From Pachypanchax playfairii (lineage: Eukaryota > Chordata > Actinopteri > Cyprinodontiformes > Aplocheilidae): a stretch of 64,000 nucleotides of DNA. Where the stretch lies: positions 6,566,997 through 6,630,996 of the forward strand of contig SSNP01000006.1 in the NCBI GenBank assembly GCA_006937955.1, written 5' to 3'. Each line of letters begins with the position of its first letter. Within the stretch, counting starts at the first letter, position 1. The notes beneath the pieces were generated by a model that ran no database searches, was not told the origin of the DNA, and was given only the letters and a program-made list of their open reading frames with translations. The position numbers and the translations under genes are program-made. Shown here piece after piece: positions 37,001 through 49,549 of the stretch.

Positions 37001-40000
37001 ATTCAGCAGCTGAAGGGAAATAAAAACACTGTCAGCACCTTCTCGTTATACACTTCTCCTCTGAGCACTTCCGGAGCCATCCAGTAGGGGGAGCCCACGA
37101 CAGCAAGAGGCTCCTGCACTTCTTCCTCACTGCAGAGAGGAAACAGAAGCAAAGAAAAAGAGGTTTTTATAAAGTCAGATGATTTGAACAAACTCCTTAA
37201 ATGTACTTTGCCAAGGTACTGCTGAAGCAAAGCACCACCTCCCGACCCTGAACTGAAGGAAGCAAGTTTAAAAAATAATTGACGACTGAGTCCCAAACTG
37301 AGCACCATTTAAATTCCACAGCCTTCCTGAGTCATGTCCATGTTGCTTTATCACCACACTGTTCCATCTTCTGATAACTAGGACGAAGCTCCATGTCACA
37401 AAGTTCAAATCATCTCAAACTGGTTTCTTAAACATGACGTTGAGTCTCTGAACTCTAAAGTCACCAGATCTCAGTCCAACAGAGCAGCTTTAGGACGTGG
37501 TGGAACAAGAGATTCACATCATGGACCTGCAGCTGACAAATCTGCATCACAAGACGCCCTCATGTTCGTATGAACCAGAATATCTGAGGAACATTTCCTT
37601 GATGAATCAGGATTAAGGCAGTTTTGGAGGTAAAAAGGATCCAACATGGTACCAGCAAGGTGGATCTAATGAAGTGGACGATTAATTTTAAGTTTAAATA
37701 CGATGGCATCAAATAAAAAAAAATGATTTAGTGACCTCAGCTGCGTAGTAGAACAGCAGATATGATAAATGACATCGTCCAGTGAGGTTTTCTGAGGTGA
37801 AGCTCATTTCTGTGTGCTTATGTTTACGCTTTTCACCCTCACTTCCTCTAAGAAACCGCAGTGTTTTCAGTTGTGTGGAGATATTGAGCAACTTATAACA
37901 GAATTTAAAAAAAACAAAAGGAAGGAACTCAAGAGTGCGCAAGGACGATGTGTTTGCTCATACGTGCTCGTCTGCATACACACAAACAACTCCTGCTGGC
38001 AGATACTTCCTCTGTGCTCTATTTCCATCTGCCACTGTGAGACAGCAGAAAACCCAGAGAGATGGTGATGGTGGAGGGGAATACGGTTCTCGGCGTAAAC
38101 AGAATTTGGAGAAGTGGACTGACAGGAAGAGGAAGTTTCCGATCGAAGCAGTTTAAATATTAAGAAAATAAATGACTTTATTTTGGTTCAAGGACCAGAA
38201 GAACCTTAAAGCAATCAGACCAGGAGGAGGACTGGAATAGTTTGACCTTATTTGGAGCTCCNNNNNNNNNNNNNNNNNNNNNNNNNNNNNNNNNNNNNNN
38301 NNNNNNNNNNNNNNNNNNNNNNNNNNNNNNNNNNNNNNNNNNNNNNNNNNNNNNNNNNNNNNNNNNNNNNNNNNNNNNNNNNNNNNNNNNNNNNNNNNNN
38401 NNNNNNNNNNNNNNNNNCCCCCCCCCCCCCCCCCCCTTCCACATTATCTCCTCTTCTTCCTCAACTCCATGTCATGAGCACATTCATCACACTCCAACAT
38501 GTGCACACACACAGTGTTGACTAATATAATCCATTCACATAGCGGTTAGCTGCTGAATGAAACTGTGTTTGAGCAAAAAAAAGGAAAAAGGAAAAAAAAA
38601 AAAAAAGCAAACATGACCTTGAGGTTTGACGGAAACACAATTCACCTGCTGCCATTGAAACAGAGAGAAGAGCAAACAGGCGCGCAAGAATGCTAAAGTA
38701 AACAGTAACAGACATTCAGGTGGAGGCTTTTCATTTGGAAAATATATAATGCGTGTTGTCATTTTTCCTTCACGCTTTTATTAGGTGATCCAACATATTA
38801 CTGACAGGTTAACTGGAAGGAGTTAAACCCCAGAAAAGTTACAGTCTTGTCCTCCTTCACACTTGTGTAAACACAAATGGTGGCAGAACACCAATACAGA
38901 GAGAGAGAAAACGGAGCACATTTAACAAAAAGAGGCGGTTTGACCAAGCTTTTAGCTTTTAGCATGTCAGTTTAAAGAAAAAAAAATTTTGCTTTTCGTG
39001 TTTTTAACGTGGCATTTCTCTGATGCTGGAGGACATATCTTAAAATTAGGCTCACAATTGTATTTCTGAGTATTTCTACATTGAAATCTCTGTGAATCAA
39101 AAGCAGATGCAAAAATGCTCCTAAAAAGACTGCATTTGTGATGTAGAAAATCCACTGGGCGGGGCCACATGCTGCTGCTCCACTAGCTGTAAGCTAGCGG
39201 TAGAGTTAGCATAAATAGATCTCTCAGCAACGGTTCCACCCACAGCGCAGAGGTGAATTGCTAATGAGCTACTGCTGCTATGCAGAAACTACTTCCTAGA
39301 AAACAGCACAGGTTTTGTGATTTTGGGCAAAAACGCTATAATCATAATTTAAAGACCACCGAGAAAGTTTTAAAATAACTTGAAAGATAATAGGAGTGGG
39401 TCTTTAAACACATGCCTTAAAAACTGAAGTTACATTAAAAAAAGTTAAGCTTAAAATGAAAGAAGTGTTGGAAACCTAACCATTACAGAAGTTTGAACCC
39501 AGGGTCATTTAAGGGGCCATAAAATACAGCATTACATCACCTGAGCGACAAGACAAGGAGTGCACGTGTATTTTTATGAACCTCAAGATCTGGCGTTGTG
39601 TAGTTACTATTGAAAATCATGAGAATAGAATCTTTGATTAAATTCTGTAAATCTGCAGCTGCTTTAAACATTTAAAGAGGCCATTTCAGACAAATTTCAT
39701 GACTTTGTGGTTATTTCTTAAGTATTAACCAGTAATATGAAACATTTTATATCTAAAAATGTCAGGAAACACTGATTAACAGACCTTTCAATCTGTCTGC
39801 GTTAAAATTCGACTGATTTCGTGCTGCAACTCATTAATATTCATTATTCAAATTTGCTGGATTCAGATTGGCAAACAAACTAGCCAATGAGAAGAAGGTA
39901 TTCTGTTTCCTGCCCCGCTGTGCATGGCAACGTCAGACATTCTCTCTTCCTGTTTGCTACGTCTTATGCTACAGCTTTTAGCCAGCAGCATGCTAGGCGT

Positions 40001-42866
40001 GGTTTCAACTGCAGGAGATGATTAATACTACTGAGCCAAGGAGTTGTGACAAAACAAGTACCGGCCGTTCGAACTCGGGTGTTATCGCCACCTGCGTAGT
40101 TTGAGAGATAAACACTGAAAGAGAAGTTGTTGACCTGTTTTCACACCCACGATGAAGGCAAATGAAGAGCTAAAATATTCAACAGAAACCTCAGAAAAAC
40201 CGTTTTTAATGGAAGGGCCTCTTTAAAACATCAAGTTTTAAGATGTGAAACCTCACTCAGCCCCGACACGGAAAGGACTGATAGATTGAAAGCTTCTCTT
40301 ACTTGGAGCGATTTCTCCGGTTAACTCCAATAACAAATTTTATAACAAAGGGTTTATTTTAGTTACATTTTGCTTTTCCTTTGGTAGCAGTTTGAAATTT
40401 CCTCTCCTAAAAAAAAAAAGAAACTTATTTTCCACATCATGGTAATTCCCTTTGCCGTATACAAATCCTGATCAGCAGCCGTTTCTGGAAACATGAAGTC
40501 ACCGGATGAAACGGTGAAGAAAAGTCAAACTTGAATTTCCATCCATACGCTGCAGACCAGCTATAAATTCAATGAGCCAAACGTGATTAAATGCAGCTGC
40601 AAACACAGAGGAACAGAAAATGCAGCGGCAGCAGAGGTCTGAAGAGCTCCGCGCGGCGTGACTCAGCCATGCTGTCAATATTTAATCTGTCCCCTCTCCC
40701 TAAATCTGATATCGGACTCTGACAGCATTAACAACTGTCCTTCAGAGACTGAAGGGGGGGTTAACCACAATATTTGGAAAACCAGTGGCTGCATATTTCA
40801 GTAAAACCAGCCTGCTTCTGTGGGAGTAACAGTCTCATTTCTGTGCGACTGTGTCTCAGGGAGAAATAAAAAAATATATATATAAAAAAGAAGAAGTTGG
40901 GTGAAATATTTTGGAGCAAACAGAGACCTGAGTGATACGTGAGGAATGAGAGAGGTGAAGGAATGTGATTTACTTGGCCTGACTTATCTAATCAAAGAAT
41001 GACGATAAGTTTTTATGGACTGACCTGTAATCTGGGATCTTCTCAGCCAGGCCAAAGTCTCCCACCACGGCTGAACACACGCCACTTTCCCACCGTACCA
41101 GGCAGTTCTGCACAGGGTGTTAGAACACAAACGCACGTTACCTTCTACTGCTGCAAATCTAATGTGTAACACAGAATACAATCATACAAGAATTTACTTG
41201 TTAAACTGTTTTTATCGATGTAAAATAACTAATGTGACTAGAAGCAGTTTGATGTTCTGTTAGTTTTTAGCATTGCTCATGGTTCCTTAGTGAGATTATT
41301 TTTAAGGCCAAAAGTTTATCATTAGGGCTCATTATTTATCCAGAGTATATATAGTAATGGATTATCTGGGCTTGGGCAGAACTGTTTAAGAACTTAAGGG
41401 GATTTTGTGATCAATGACAGGGTTTTCTTAGCTTAAGGAGGATTTTCCTTTAAATAATATTATTGTCCAATTTGCAGGAACCATCAGAATCAGATGCTGC
41501 GGACCATCAGAGACCAGGAAGACTAATTACTCGAGTGGTTTACATACATTTTAATTTGTTCATCAACACAGTTTCTGAGGTTCTGTGAAAAGGTCATGAA
41601 TAATTTCTTGCCAGTTCCAGGAAGCTCTCTGAATGTCCTAATTTCTTAAAGACAGATTCATTCTGACTGTACTGACAAGCTAATGGCTAATTTAAACTAA
41701 CAGCTAGAGCCTCCAGCTACCCTTATCTAACAGTATAACAACTAGTTCAAGCTAACAAAAAAAGTTTAAGCTAACAGCTAATTTAAGCTAACGGTTAGCC
41801 TGAGCCTCCAGCTACCCTTATCTAATGGTGCGTTCACACCGCCCAACGCGTCCACGCAGCAGGGCAGCTAGATTACGTGTAAAGTCTATGGTACTAAGCA
41901 GCTGGTGTGAGTCTAGCTGCGCAGAGCTGTCACACAGCTCAACGCGCGCGTCAGCTCGTCCACGCAGCTGCTGCTGGGATGGTCTGTCAAGGCAGCTGCT
42001 GCATGAAGTTGGGAAAATTGAACTTTGGGGCAGCAGATGCGGAGCAGCAACCAATCAGCAACTCTTTTCACTGATCACGTCATCAACGGCTGGATCTGAC
42101 GGTCATTCCAATTAATTTCAGAATGGAGGAGAAACTGATTATTACTGTCTGTAACCACCATGAACTGTATGACCCGTCTTCGTCTTTATATAAGGACAGG
42201 AAGAGATCAGACCTTATCTGGAGGAAGATATCAGAGGATATTGGAGTTCCAGGTAAACAGTTTCATACTTTATTTTAAGAAACTCAAATCGTCTCAATGG
42301 GGTGTATCCAGGACCTCCGCAGATGCACCCGACAATGACGTTGTATAGCTTTATTTATTAAATAAATCCAACCCACTCTCTCGACATTACGACATGTTGT
42401 AAATAACTATAGCAACAGAGAAATCCCCCGCCCGCCTGTGACGTAATGACATGACACGCAGACTGTGCAAAGTTTGCAAGCAGCTGTGTTTTTATTCAAA
42501 GCAGCAACTTTTCTCCGTTGAGCGTTTTGCTGTCGTTATATCAGTATAACGACTAGTTTAAGCTAACAGCTAATTTGAGCAGTTGGCGTGAACCACCAGT
42601 GACTCCATACTAACAACCCAAAATATCGGCTAATCTCAGGAAGGCCATGACCAAAGTGGATTGCTGACATCTTTAATCATTCCCAAAAGTTTCATTAACA
42701 ATTTGTGCAAATTACATTTTGTAAATGTTAACATCGCCATCAGTGTCTGATAACAGTGTTATTTATATATTATTCAGCTGTAACCCTTCCGGTGCAGCTT
42801 GCGTTTACTTCCTGCAACAATACCATATTTGTGGCTGAATGAATATGTAAAGCAAAATTAACGATG

Positions 42867-42926
<60 letters not shown>

Positions 42927-45259
42927 TTGTATTTCTGACCTCCTGGGGACCCGTTTCCTGACTTTTACTATCTTTCTGGGGTCCGAGGGTTCTTGAGGGG
43001 ACCAAAGCCTGGTCCCCATGGGGGGGACTCCCCTTTTTAGGGTTGGGGGTTAGGTTTATAGGTATGGTGTGAATATAGTTTTAGTTAGTTTTAGGGTTAG
43101 TTATAGATCAGTAATGGTTAAGGTTAGGAAAAGGGTTTGGGTTAGATATAAATCTAGTTACTAAAATCAATGGAAGTCAATGGACGGTCCCCATAAGGAT
43201 AACAAAACACACTTGTGTGTGTGTGTGTGTGTGTGTGCTCGCCACCTTAGAGGTGAGGTCCCTGTGGAAGATGCCCTTCCTGTGCAGGTACTTGAGTCCC
43301 CGAGCGATGTCCAGAGCCAGGCTGAGCCGTACGCTCCATGACAGGTAAACGTCGCTGCTCAACAACTGCTCCAAGTTCCCACCGTTGATGTACTAGATGA
43401 TCGACAGAAAAATAGCAAACCAAAGGGTGTTTTAATTTCACCAAGAAGCGGATAGGTTACTTTTTATTTATAAATATTACTGTGCAATAAATGCCATCAG
43501 TGCAATATCTATGCAATTTGTGACCAGAGTTCCATCTTGTGCACTATAAATATATATTTTTTTAATTCTTCCCATTTGCATTTTTAATTTTTTATAGTGA
43601 ATCTTGTGTTTCTGCTCTAAAAGTTATTTTAAATAAAAATCTTCACTGAGACCTTTAAAATGTTTCTAATTACAGATGATTGTTTGGTTTATTATAACCT
43701 AAATATTTTTTCATCTGATGAGTTTATGGTCGTTTTAGCACGTGTTTGTCGTGAGGATCGTTTTTCAAATGTTTGTTTGCATGATATTAACTTCCATCAC
43801 GAGGTGGCTGCGAGGTGATGGGAAGGGTTTGTTTTCATAGCTTCCTTTCTTTTAAAGCAGTACCAAGTAACTTTTAAAACTTTAAGATACTGTTTTTAAA
43901 CTTGTCTAAGTTTAGACATCTGGACGCCTCCAATGGCCTTACAATAAACAACTTCTGTGGATTAGGTGGGCAGTTCCTTTGCTGCTTTACGGCAACAGCT
44001 GTTTTTTGCAGTGGTCTCCGTTCGCACCCATAAAGGCTAGTTAGCTTTTTCGTCTTACTGACCAGAGTTAGCTTTTCATTGGCCTGTTGGAACATGAAAG
44101 AAAAAGAGTAATTTCTTTGGAGTCCTCTGGACAAAATACGCCACCTTGTCTGACAAAAGGAGCTAATTAGGGTCAAAATGACTCTTTCACAACAATAAAG
44201 AAGTCCTACTTTCAAAAGCTTCTTAGGCAAAAAAATATCTGGTGCTAAAACTGAACCGAGTGACGTCATGGCTTTAAAGCAACAATCCGGAGTGGTTTTT
44301 TTTCCCCAGAGAGGGCGCCACTGAGGCGAAAAAAAAATGTATTGCACCTTTAAGTTCCGCCCCTCTGTTTTCATGATACAATAGCAAGCATCAGCTCCTA
44401 TACGTGCACGTGCGCCACCTTTGTTACATTGAACACTTCCTGGGTAAGTTACATTTATACAATTTATATGTTTATTTATTTCTTGTAATTGTTTCGTTGT
44501 CTTTGTAGCACTGGCTGTGGTTCTTTAGGATACGTGCGCTACATGCTTGGTTGATTGGTGAATGTATGCAGCGTCAAGTTAAAATTGCATGGCCCTCTAG
44601 GGGACGGGGGCGGACTTTGAGGTTGAAAAAAAAAAATAATTTTCCAACATTATATTACAAAAACAGGTCAGACTATCACTTTTATGGAATTTCTAAAAAA
44701 AAAAAAAAAATCATACATAACTTATAAAAAGGGGAAAACTCTGGATTACAGCTTTAACCTAAACAGTCAACTGAAAACTCTACATGGAAAATGTAAAGAT
44801 GCCCACAAATTGCCAGATTCTGCAGCTGAAGCTGTGATGACTGTCCTTTGTTTGATTCAAACCACAAAATAAAGTTAAACATGAACAAGAAAGACCAAAG
44901 TGATGCTACTTGTTGTGTTTGTCGCGTGTGTTTTACCTCCGTGAGAGCGTGGAGCTGTCCCTCATGGACGCACACTCCGATAAACCTGCAAGAAGTCAAA
45001 AAGCTTCAGCACGCACACAGCCACGTCCAAATCCTTTTCAATACATTTGTTAATGCGATCAAGGCGAGTTAAACACCAGATAAAATGAATCATAACACAG
45101 ATAAACCCAGTTAATAAAACCCCGGTGTTTGGGTCACCTGAGTATGTTGGGGTGTGATAGTCTGTTCATGAGCTGGACCTCCCTGAGCATGTTGGCTCGG
45201 TTACTGGCCAAGATGTTCATCTTCAGAGCCATCACCTGACCCGTTACACGATGCTGCAC
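31021..45259 (-). CDS. tesk1: Dual-specificity testis-specific protein kinase 1, 5' end missing
   Basis: LIMK/TESK-family kinase that phosphorylates cofilin and so stabilises actin filaments. Exons in transcript order: 45259-45138, 44985-44937, 43392-43246, 41107-41025, 37129-37039, 36469-36386, 35076-34990, 32309-32213, 32126-31021. Phases join without a stop: 621 residues plus TAA. Kinase motifs: ATP-site lysine in VMALKMN, catalytic loop HRDLTSKNCL, DFGLAEK, activation-loop serine in VVGSPYW, then WMAPEVL. The C-terminal exon is proline/serine-rich, with RLSRSKSDM, NPFSQREDLKGGKIK and a terminal CPGCCL...YKNLN block ending LPGAQT. That block matches TESK1 and not TESK2 as I remember them. 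The coding exon with the glycine loop (human-type GAGFFSEV) was not found up to 64000, so it is probably outside the window after an intron of at least 18.7 kb. Confidence 0.95.
32387..32874. repeat. T2/Kolobok-like MITE family D in tesk1 intron
   Basis: 488 bp with inverted ends TTAAAGCAGAACTAAGTAAG and its reverse complement, matching through about 24 bases, and TTAA at both borders. It starts 78 bases upstream of the tesk1 exon at 32213-32309. Confidence 0.85.
33343..34941. mobile_element. hAT-like MITE split by a LINE insertion
   Basis: Ends CAGCGTTAATTTTG and, on the other strand, CAGTGTTAATTTTG. The interior repeats TTTAGTCGACTAAAA-type motifs on both sides of a 1.05-kb LINE. The flanks GTCCATTG and GTCAGGTG may be an eroded 8-bp duplication. 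It lies in the tesk1 intron between 32309 and 34990. Confidence 0.7.
33649..34701 (-). mobile_element. LINE, 5'-truncated, C-terminal RT region
   Basis: Flanked by a perfect 16-bp duplication (TGTAGTTGTTTGAGAT at 33633-33648 and 34702-34717), the mark of target-primed insertion. On the minus strand, two open pieces encode the end of a reverse transcriptase ORF. The first includes NWFDKGITFVTDLMN; the second includes RFIKWPIMPKVKETHFKI and a C-X2-C...H zinc motif (KCSFCKEHDETLNHLFFLC), as in L1/Tx1-type LINEs. The pieces are broken by at least one stop or frameshift near 34330-34350. The T-rich plus-strand start is the LINE 3' tail. Confidence 0.85.
35629..35986. mobile_element. hAT-like MITE
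   Basis: 358 bp with inverted ends TAGGGATGTCC and its reverse complement, and no coding remnant. Flanks (CTCTAAAC, GTTTAAAC) are only partly alike. It lies in a tesk1 intron. Confidence 0.65.
37355..37690 (+). pseudogene. Tc1/mariner-like transposase C-terminal remnant
   Basis: Near 37465 the plus strand reads SPDLSPTEQL, a stop, then DVVEQEIHIMDLQ, the degenerate SPDLNPIE...W block of Tc1 transposases with later C-terminal residues (TNLHH). Several stops are present. It lies in a tesk1 intron. Confidence 0.55.
38262..38436. other. Assembly gap ending in poly(C)
   Basis: 156 N bases (38262-38417) followed by about 19 C, inside a tesk1 intron. Content unknown. Confidence 0.95.
38972..39417 (+). 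repeat. T2/Kolobok-like MITE family B, left end eroded
   Basis: The interior matches family B and the right end GGAGTGGGTCTTTAA is intact. The left end is diverged, so the start is approximate. It lies in a tesk1 intron. Confidence 0.7.
39672..40226 (+). repeat. T2/Kolobok-like MITE family A in tesk1 intron
   Basis: Begins TTAAAGAGGCCATTTCAGAC and ends GGAAGGGCCTCTTTAA, with TTAA borders and the family interior (AGACCTTTCAATCTGTCTGC). Confidence 0.85.
41690..41825. repeat. Degenerate tandem repeat around CTAACAGCTAATTTAAG
   Basis: Two versions of a unit containing CCTCCAGCTACCCTTATCTAA and TTTAAGCTAACAGC. It continues at 42542-42580 beyond the Harbinger-like insertion. Confidence 0.65.
41826..42541 (+). 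mobile_element. PIF/Harbinger-like fragment with MADF exon
   Basis: Inserted into a tandem repeat: the unit CCCTTATCTAA stops at 41825 and resumes with CAGTATAAC at 42542, as in the neighbouring unit near 41730. The 3-bp borders TAA and TAT fit a slightly eroded Harbinger-type duplication. At 42123-42252 an exon begins MEEKLIITVCNHHELYDPSS and continues to SDLIWRKISEDIGVP before gtaaac. This is the N-terminal part of a MADF DNA-binding domain, often carried as the second gene of Harbinger elements. Terminal repeats are weak, so the class is inferred. Confidence 0.6.
42867..43238 (+). repeat. Microsatellite-bracketed interspersed repeat, copy 2
   Basis: Same body and same flanking (TG)n arrangement as 17278-17632. 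Its right (TG)n tract ends 8 bases from the tesk1 exon at 43246-43392, next to that exon's splice donor on the minus strand. Confidence 0.75.
43852..44273 (+). repeat. MITE family D-like left end
   Basis: Begins TTAAAGCAGTACCAAGTAAC, close to the family D terminus, but no matching right end was seen. The 44274-44757 element starts where it stops being recognisable. Confidence 0.5.
44274..44757. repeat. T2/Kolobok-like MITE family E in tesk1 intron
   Basis: Ends TTAAAGCAACAATCCGGAG and, on the other strand, TTAAAGCTGTAATCCAGAG, with TTAA borders and 484 bp length. The termini pair with few mismatches. Confidence 0.7.
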
Positions 45260-46795
45260 CTGGATCAAAAAGAACAACATGCTGTATGTTAAATTCAAAC
45301 TTTTTACAACACGTTTCTAAGACAACAGAAACTCTGGATGCAGTGATTTCACCGTTTATTGGAACACGTGAGCGTATAAAGAACGGAGGAATTAAAAACC
45401 TGACCGCAGTGAAGAGACGACAGAAAACAGCCAGTTGACTGACTGGAAACTGGCCACCAAATGTTAGCGGGGCAGCTGCCTCTCTGCTTTAAACCTGCTG
45501 TCATGGCAATGGCTCCAGTCTGCTGTGGTAACCATGGAGATTAGACACGCTCCCCCACAGGCTACATATTTACTCGGTATGTAGTTTGACTACATACATG
45601 AAATGCATACGAGCAGTAAATTCTCTGGTACAAGTGTAGCATTACTGGTGTTAGATGCAGAAAACATGACTGCAAGGGCTCAAGATCACTAAGGATTACT
45701 GTTCTAACATGTTTAGTTTTTATTTTAGGAATTTATAAACCCTCTAATGGAGATATTTTATCCTCGTTTTTGTCAATGAATAAAAGGATAAACAATCAAA
45801 ACAGAAACATGAAGCATGCAACATTCAGCACAGGAACAAGAGGGTAATTATAAGTTAAAAAAAAACAAAAACAGTGATTATATCAGAGGAAGATAGCTGA
45901 AAAGAAGCAAAGAATAACTCACCATACAAAAATATCTGGATATTCAAATTGAAAAGTAAAAAAAAGAGCGAAAACTCTTTCTAGACGCGCTGACAGGAAG
46001 ATGTTCTCCTGAGCCATCACCATTTTCAACCCACAAACTGTTTAGAACACAATTAATTATACTGTGATGGACCCTCGTTGCCCTTGACAATCAGACATCA
46101 TCTACAGCACATGGAGAGGGTTGTGACCATCGCTGTGTGCAGCTGTGACCATGAGTTTCTGTCCATTTGTATTTTAGGAACCAGAGTCTGAGCAATGTGA
46201 TGTATAGATGAAAGCCCCGCCCACTAACAGTCACACCTTCACAGTGCTTAAAAAGTGTCAAAAAAATTATTACAACTAAAAGTAATAGAAAAGTTAATAT
46301 TGGAACATGCAGCATAGAACCCTGCATTTGAGCTCGAATGGCCCGAGGGGCCCAAAGGTCAGGCTTCGGGCCCCTCAGGGGCAGACACGTCAGACACGGG
46401 TGGGGCTCGGGCTTTTTTTTTTTATACCTGCAAATTAAAGTAATGTGTTGTGTTCATTGTTTATCCAACTTAAATGGCGACATTTGAATGCAACACACGC
46501 TCTTACCGCCCAACTCAAAAAAAAAAGGGGGGGGGTGGGCGGGCCGGGTTCTGGCTTGTTAAATCTGAAAACCTGTCGGGCCGGGCCGGGTTGGGACTGA
46601 TGCATGAGATTTACTTCAGATCAAGGTCTTCAGAGATCAGTCTGAGCTGAAATCCTGATGAGGATTACAGTCGACTTTAAAACAACTCTAAAAGGTCAAA
46701 TCAGGTTTTATATCACTTTGTGAAAATGCTAATTAACAAATCACCATTAATTCCATATTATGTAGTAACCCTGGCAGAATTATTATGGTACTCCT

Positions 46796-47437
46796 TAGGG
46801 CTGAACGATTAATTGCATATGCAATAAAATTGCAATATGAAAAAATTAGATTTTCAAACCGCAAAGGCTGCGATTTTACCTACTTACCAGTAGGTGGCGA
46901 TAATGCACCCAAAAGTTGGTTGTCAACCGCCATTAAACACCAACAGAATAAGACGAAAGTCACGTGATTTGTGAACGGCTCAAACAAGGCAGAGAGAAGT
47001 AGACACAAGAACTACAATAATAGCGTCAGGCTCAACAAAATCTAGCAGTGCACAAAGTTTGATACCAAAGAGGAATAGTACGTCAGTTGTGTGGAATTAT
47101 TTTGGATTTAAAAAAGATGTTGCGCAACGTCATGTCGTATTGTGCAGAACCTGCTTTACTACCGTTGCTACCTCACGAGGTAACACTACGAACCTTTTTC
47201 AACACCTGAAGAACTACCACACGACCATATATGAGCATTTAACATTAAAACAAGTCTAGCCTACAAGAATGATTAATGTATAATGAACCACATATTGTTT
47301 ATAATATACAGATTTTTGCTTGAATTAGTTGAAAAATACACAAGAAAAGCTCCTTGAGAAAATACTACAATTTAAATCGCAATTGCAATATTTAGAAAAA
47401 AAATTGCAATTAGATTTATCAAAATCGTTCAGCCCTA
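46796..47437 (+). mobile_element. hAT element, non-autonomous, with BED-finger exon
   Basis: Bounded by perfect 8-bp duplications GTACTCCT (46788-46795, 47438-47445). Inverted ends are TAGGGCTGAACGATT and its reverse complement. An open frame at 47059-47259 includes SVVWNYFGFKKD and then C-X2-C and H-X4-H residues, a BED finger typical of hAT transposases and ZBED proteins. The catalytic domain is missing; 642 bp in total. Confidence 0.88.
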
Positions 47438-47445
47438 GTACTCCT

Positions 47446-49514
47446 ACATAAAAAGTGGCCTGTGCAACAGCTAGCCGCTGCTAGCATTTGCTTTTGTAAG
47501 AAATCATAGAATTCTATGTAAATAACTGCGTACTGCGAAATCGAAACAGTTTGTGAATGTTCACATGAGATGTTTGAGATTAGACTCGTTTAAGATGCAG
47601 CAGCTCAGAAATGACTTCCTTTCTTAAAACTAAGGTTGTTCAAAAAACCATCCACAGCAGGTAAGATACTTACAACCTTAGAAAACCTGCTACTAATTAC
47701 TGCTTTCTAAGAAAGAAAACAGAGAAAATGATCTGCGAGAACCATGAATTTTTACTAAAAGAAGGGGGAAAAAAAGGATGTATTGTGCTACCGATCAAAG
47801 TAGTGACCCAAGAGAATTGTCTGAGCAATGTAGGATCGAATGAAAGAAAGATAAAAGAGCTGAGATAATGTGTTTATTTCAAAATAAAACTTCTTCGTTA
47901 AGAGTTTGTGTTTAGCAAACTTTGTCATTTACACCTGCAATCAAGAGTTGTGACCTTAATACTTGGCTGTTTACTCAATTTCCTTTAAGCTAATAATAAA
48001 GCTAACCAGTGTGGAAGCAGTCTCAGGTTGCAGCTTCATTAGGGACAAGAGGGTGTAATGAAAGAGTCTGTGTGGGTGGGGGGGGGAGGCAGCACGAGTC
48101 CGGGTCAAAGGTCGGAGCCTTTGAGCTGAAGCTGGTGTTACACTGGCCTAGATCTCAGCTGGATTAGAAAGGCAAAACACACAAAGCCTGTTAGAGAGCA
48201 GACGAGAGGAGCAGCTAATGCTATTAACGCACACGTGTACGCACAGACAGGCTTGGCATCATTCATGCAGTCAGTGAGAGGAAATCTCTGCCAAACGACT
48301 GAGCCACTTCAGGACTTCAGTCTAAGTGCTGCACACATGCAAATCTCTCTCCTCCAGTCGACAGCGAGGTTGTTTCCTTTTGCAGAAAAAGGAAGCCGGA
48401 GCAGAAATTTTAAACGTGCAGAACAAGTGCGGGGGCCGTGTTGGACTAATCTCTGCTCCTCCAGCATGATGCTGGGGGGGGATAATACTCAGGAAGTGTC
48501 TCCTGCGCCCTTTAGCACCCAGGAAAAAACAGGACTGTGACGCTCTGGATCCCATTTGTCCATTTTTCCAAACATCTGGCTTCACACTTACATGAAGAAA
48601 TAGTTGCACGCTCCGCGATGATGATGTGCTTAACAGCCAGTCACAGCGAATCACACCGCAGGCAGGTTGCATTGCAGACATGTGCCAAATGCTGATGCAG
48701 CGGCGGTTTGGGACTGCAGCCTTGTTTAACCCGGCTGAACGATTCCAGCCTCCAAAACAAACAAACTCATCATCCTTACAGAGTCTGACACAACATGGAG
48801 GTCTAGTGTGACATTTTCTCACATTTGAGCAGACCTTACAGAATTAAGCAAAACAAACAAGCAAAGTATTTGTGGTGCTTCTTCCTCATGTCTCATTCCA
48901 GCCACTTTACTGGTTGTCTCCAAGGCCTCACCGCTGGAATGCCAACATCAGGATTATCCCACAATGCAGAGCAATAACACACACACACCCATGTCTGAGT
49001 TGTACTCTCACACACATGCTCAGACACACCCTGAAGCTCTCCTTCAAAACACACTCGGCCTTGTAAAGTGCTGCTGTCAGCAGAGGAAAGGTCACTAGCA
49101 TCTTTTCCTCTCGACCGACACGAGCAGGGACGCCTGCCATTAGCCAGCAGAGCGATAAACCAGAGGCATGCAGACGGACAGACAGACAGAGCAGGAGAGA
49201 GAATGTTAGGAGACTTCTGAATGCGGCTGCATCAGATGCATTTGACTTTTTATAGTGAGCTTAGTCATTTGGTTGTGTGCTACTGCTAGCTGCTGCAGCA
49301 GCCTTTAGCATTAAAAATTAAACATTAAATCATATGTGAATAACATGAAATTGATAATGAGGATTTATAAAGTAGCATTCACATGAATAACTATGGATTT
49401 TTTTAGATTGTAGCCGTTTTCAGATTCAGTCTCTGCAGCTTGCCCTGCAGTAACTAGCTGTTAGCTCGTCAAGCTGCTCAGAATTAATGTTTGTTTCTCT
49501 AAACCGAGGTCCTT

Positions 49515-49549
<35 letters not shown>

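Noticed and set aside
38178..38524. Several frames crossing the N gap
   Set aside because: Composed of unknown bases and a poly(C) run; not interpretable.
48322..48822. 166-aa minus-strand frame as a tesk1 upstream exon
   Set aside because: No kinase glycine-loop sequence, no donor in the right phase, and no recognisable domain.
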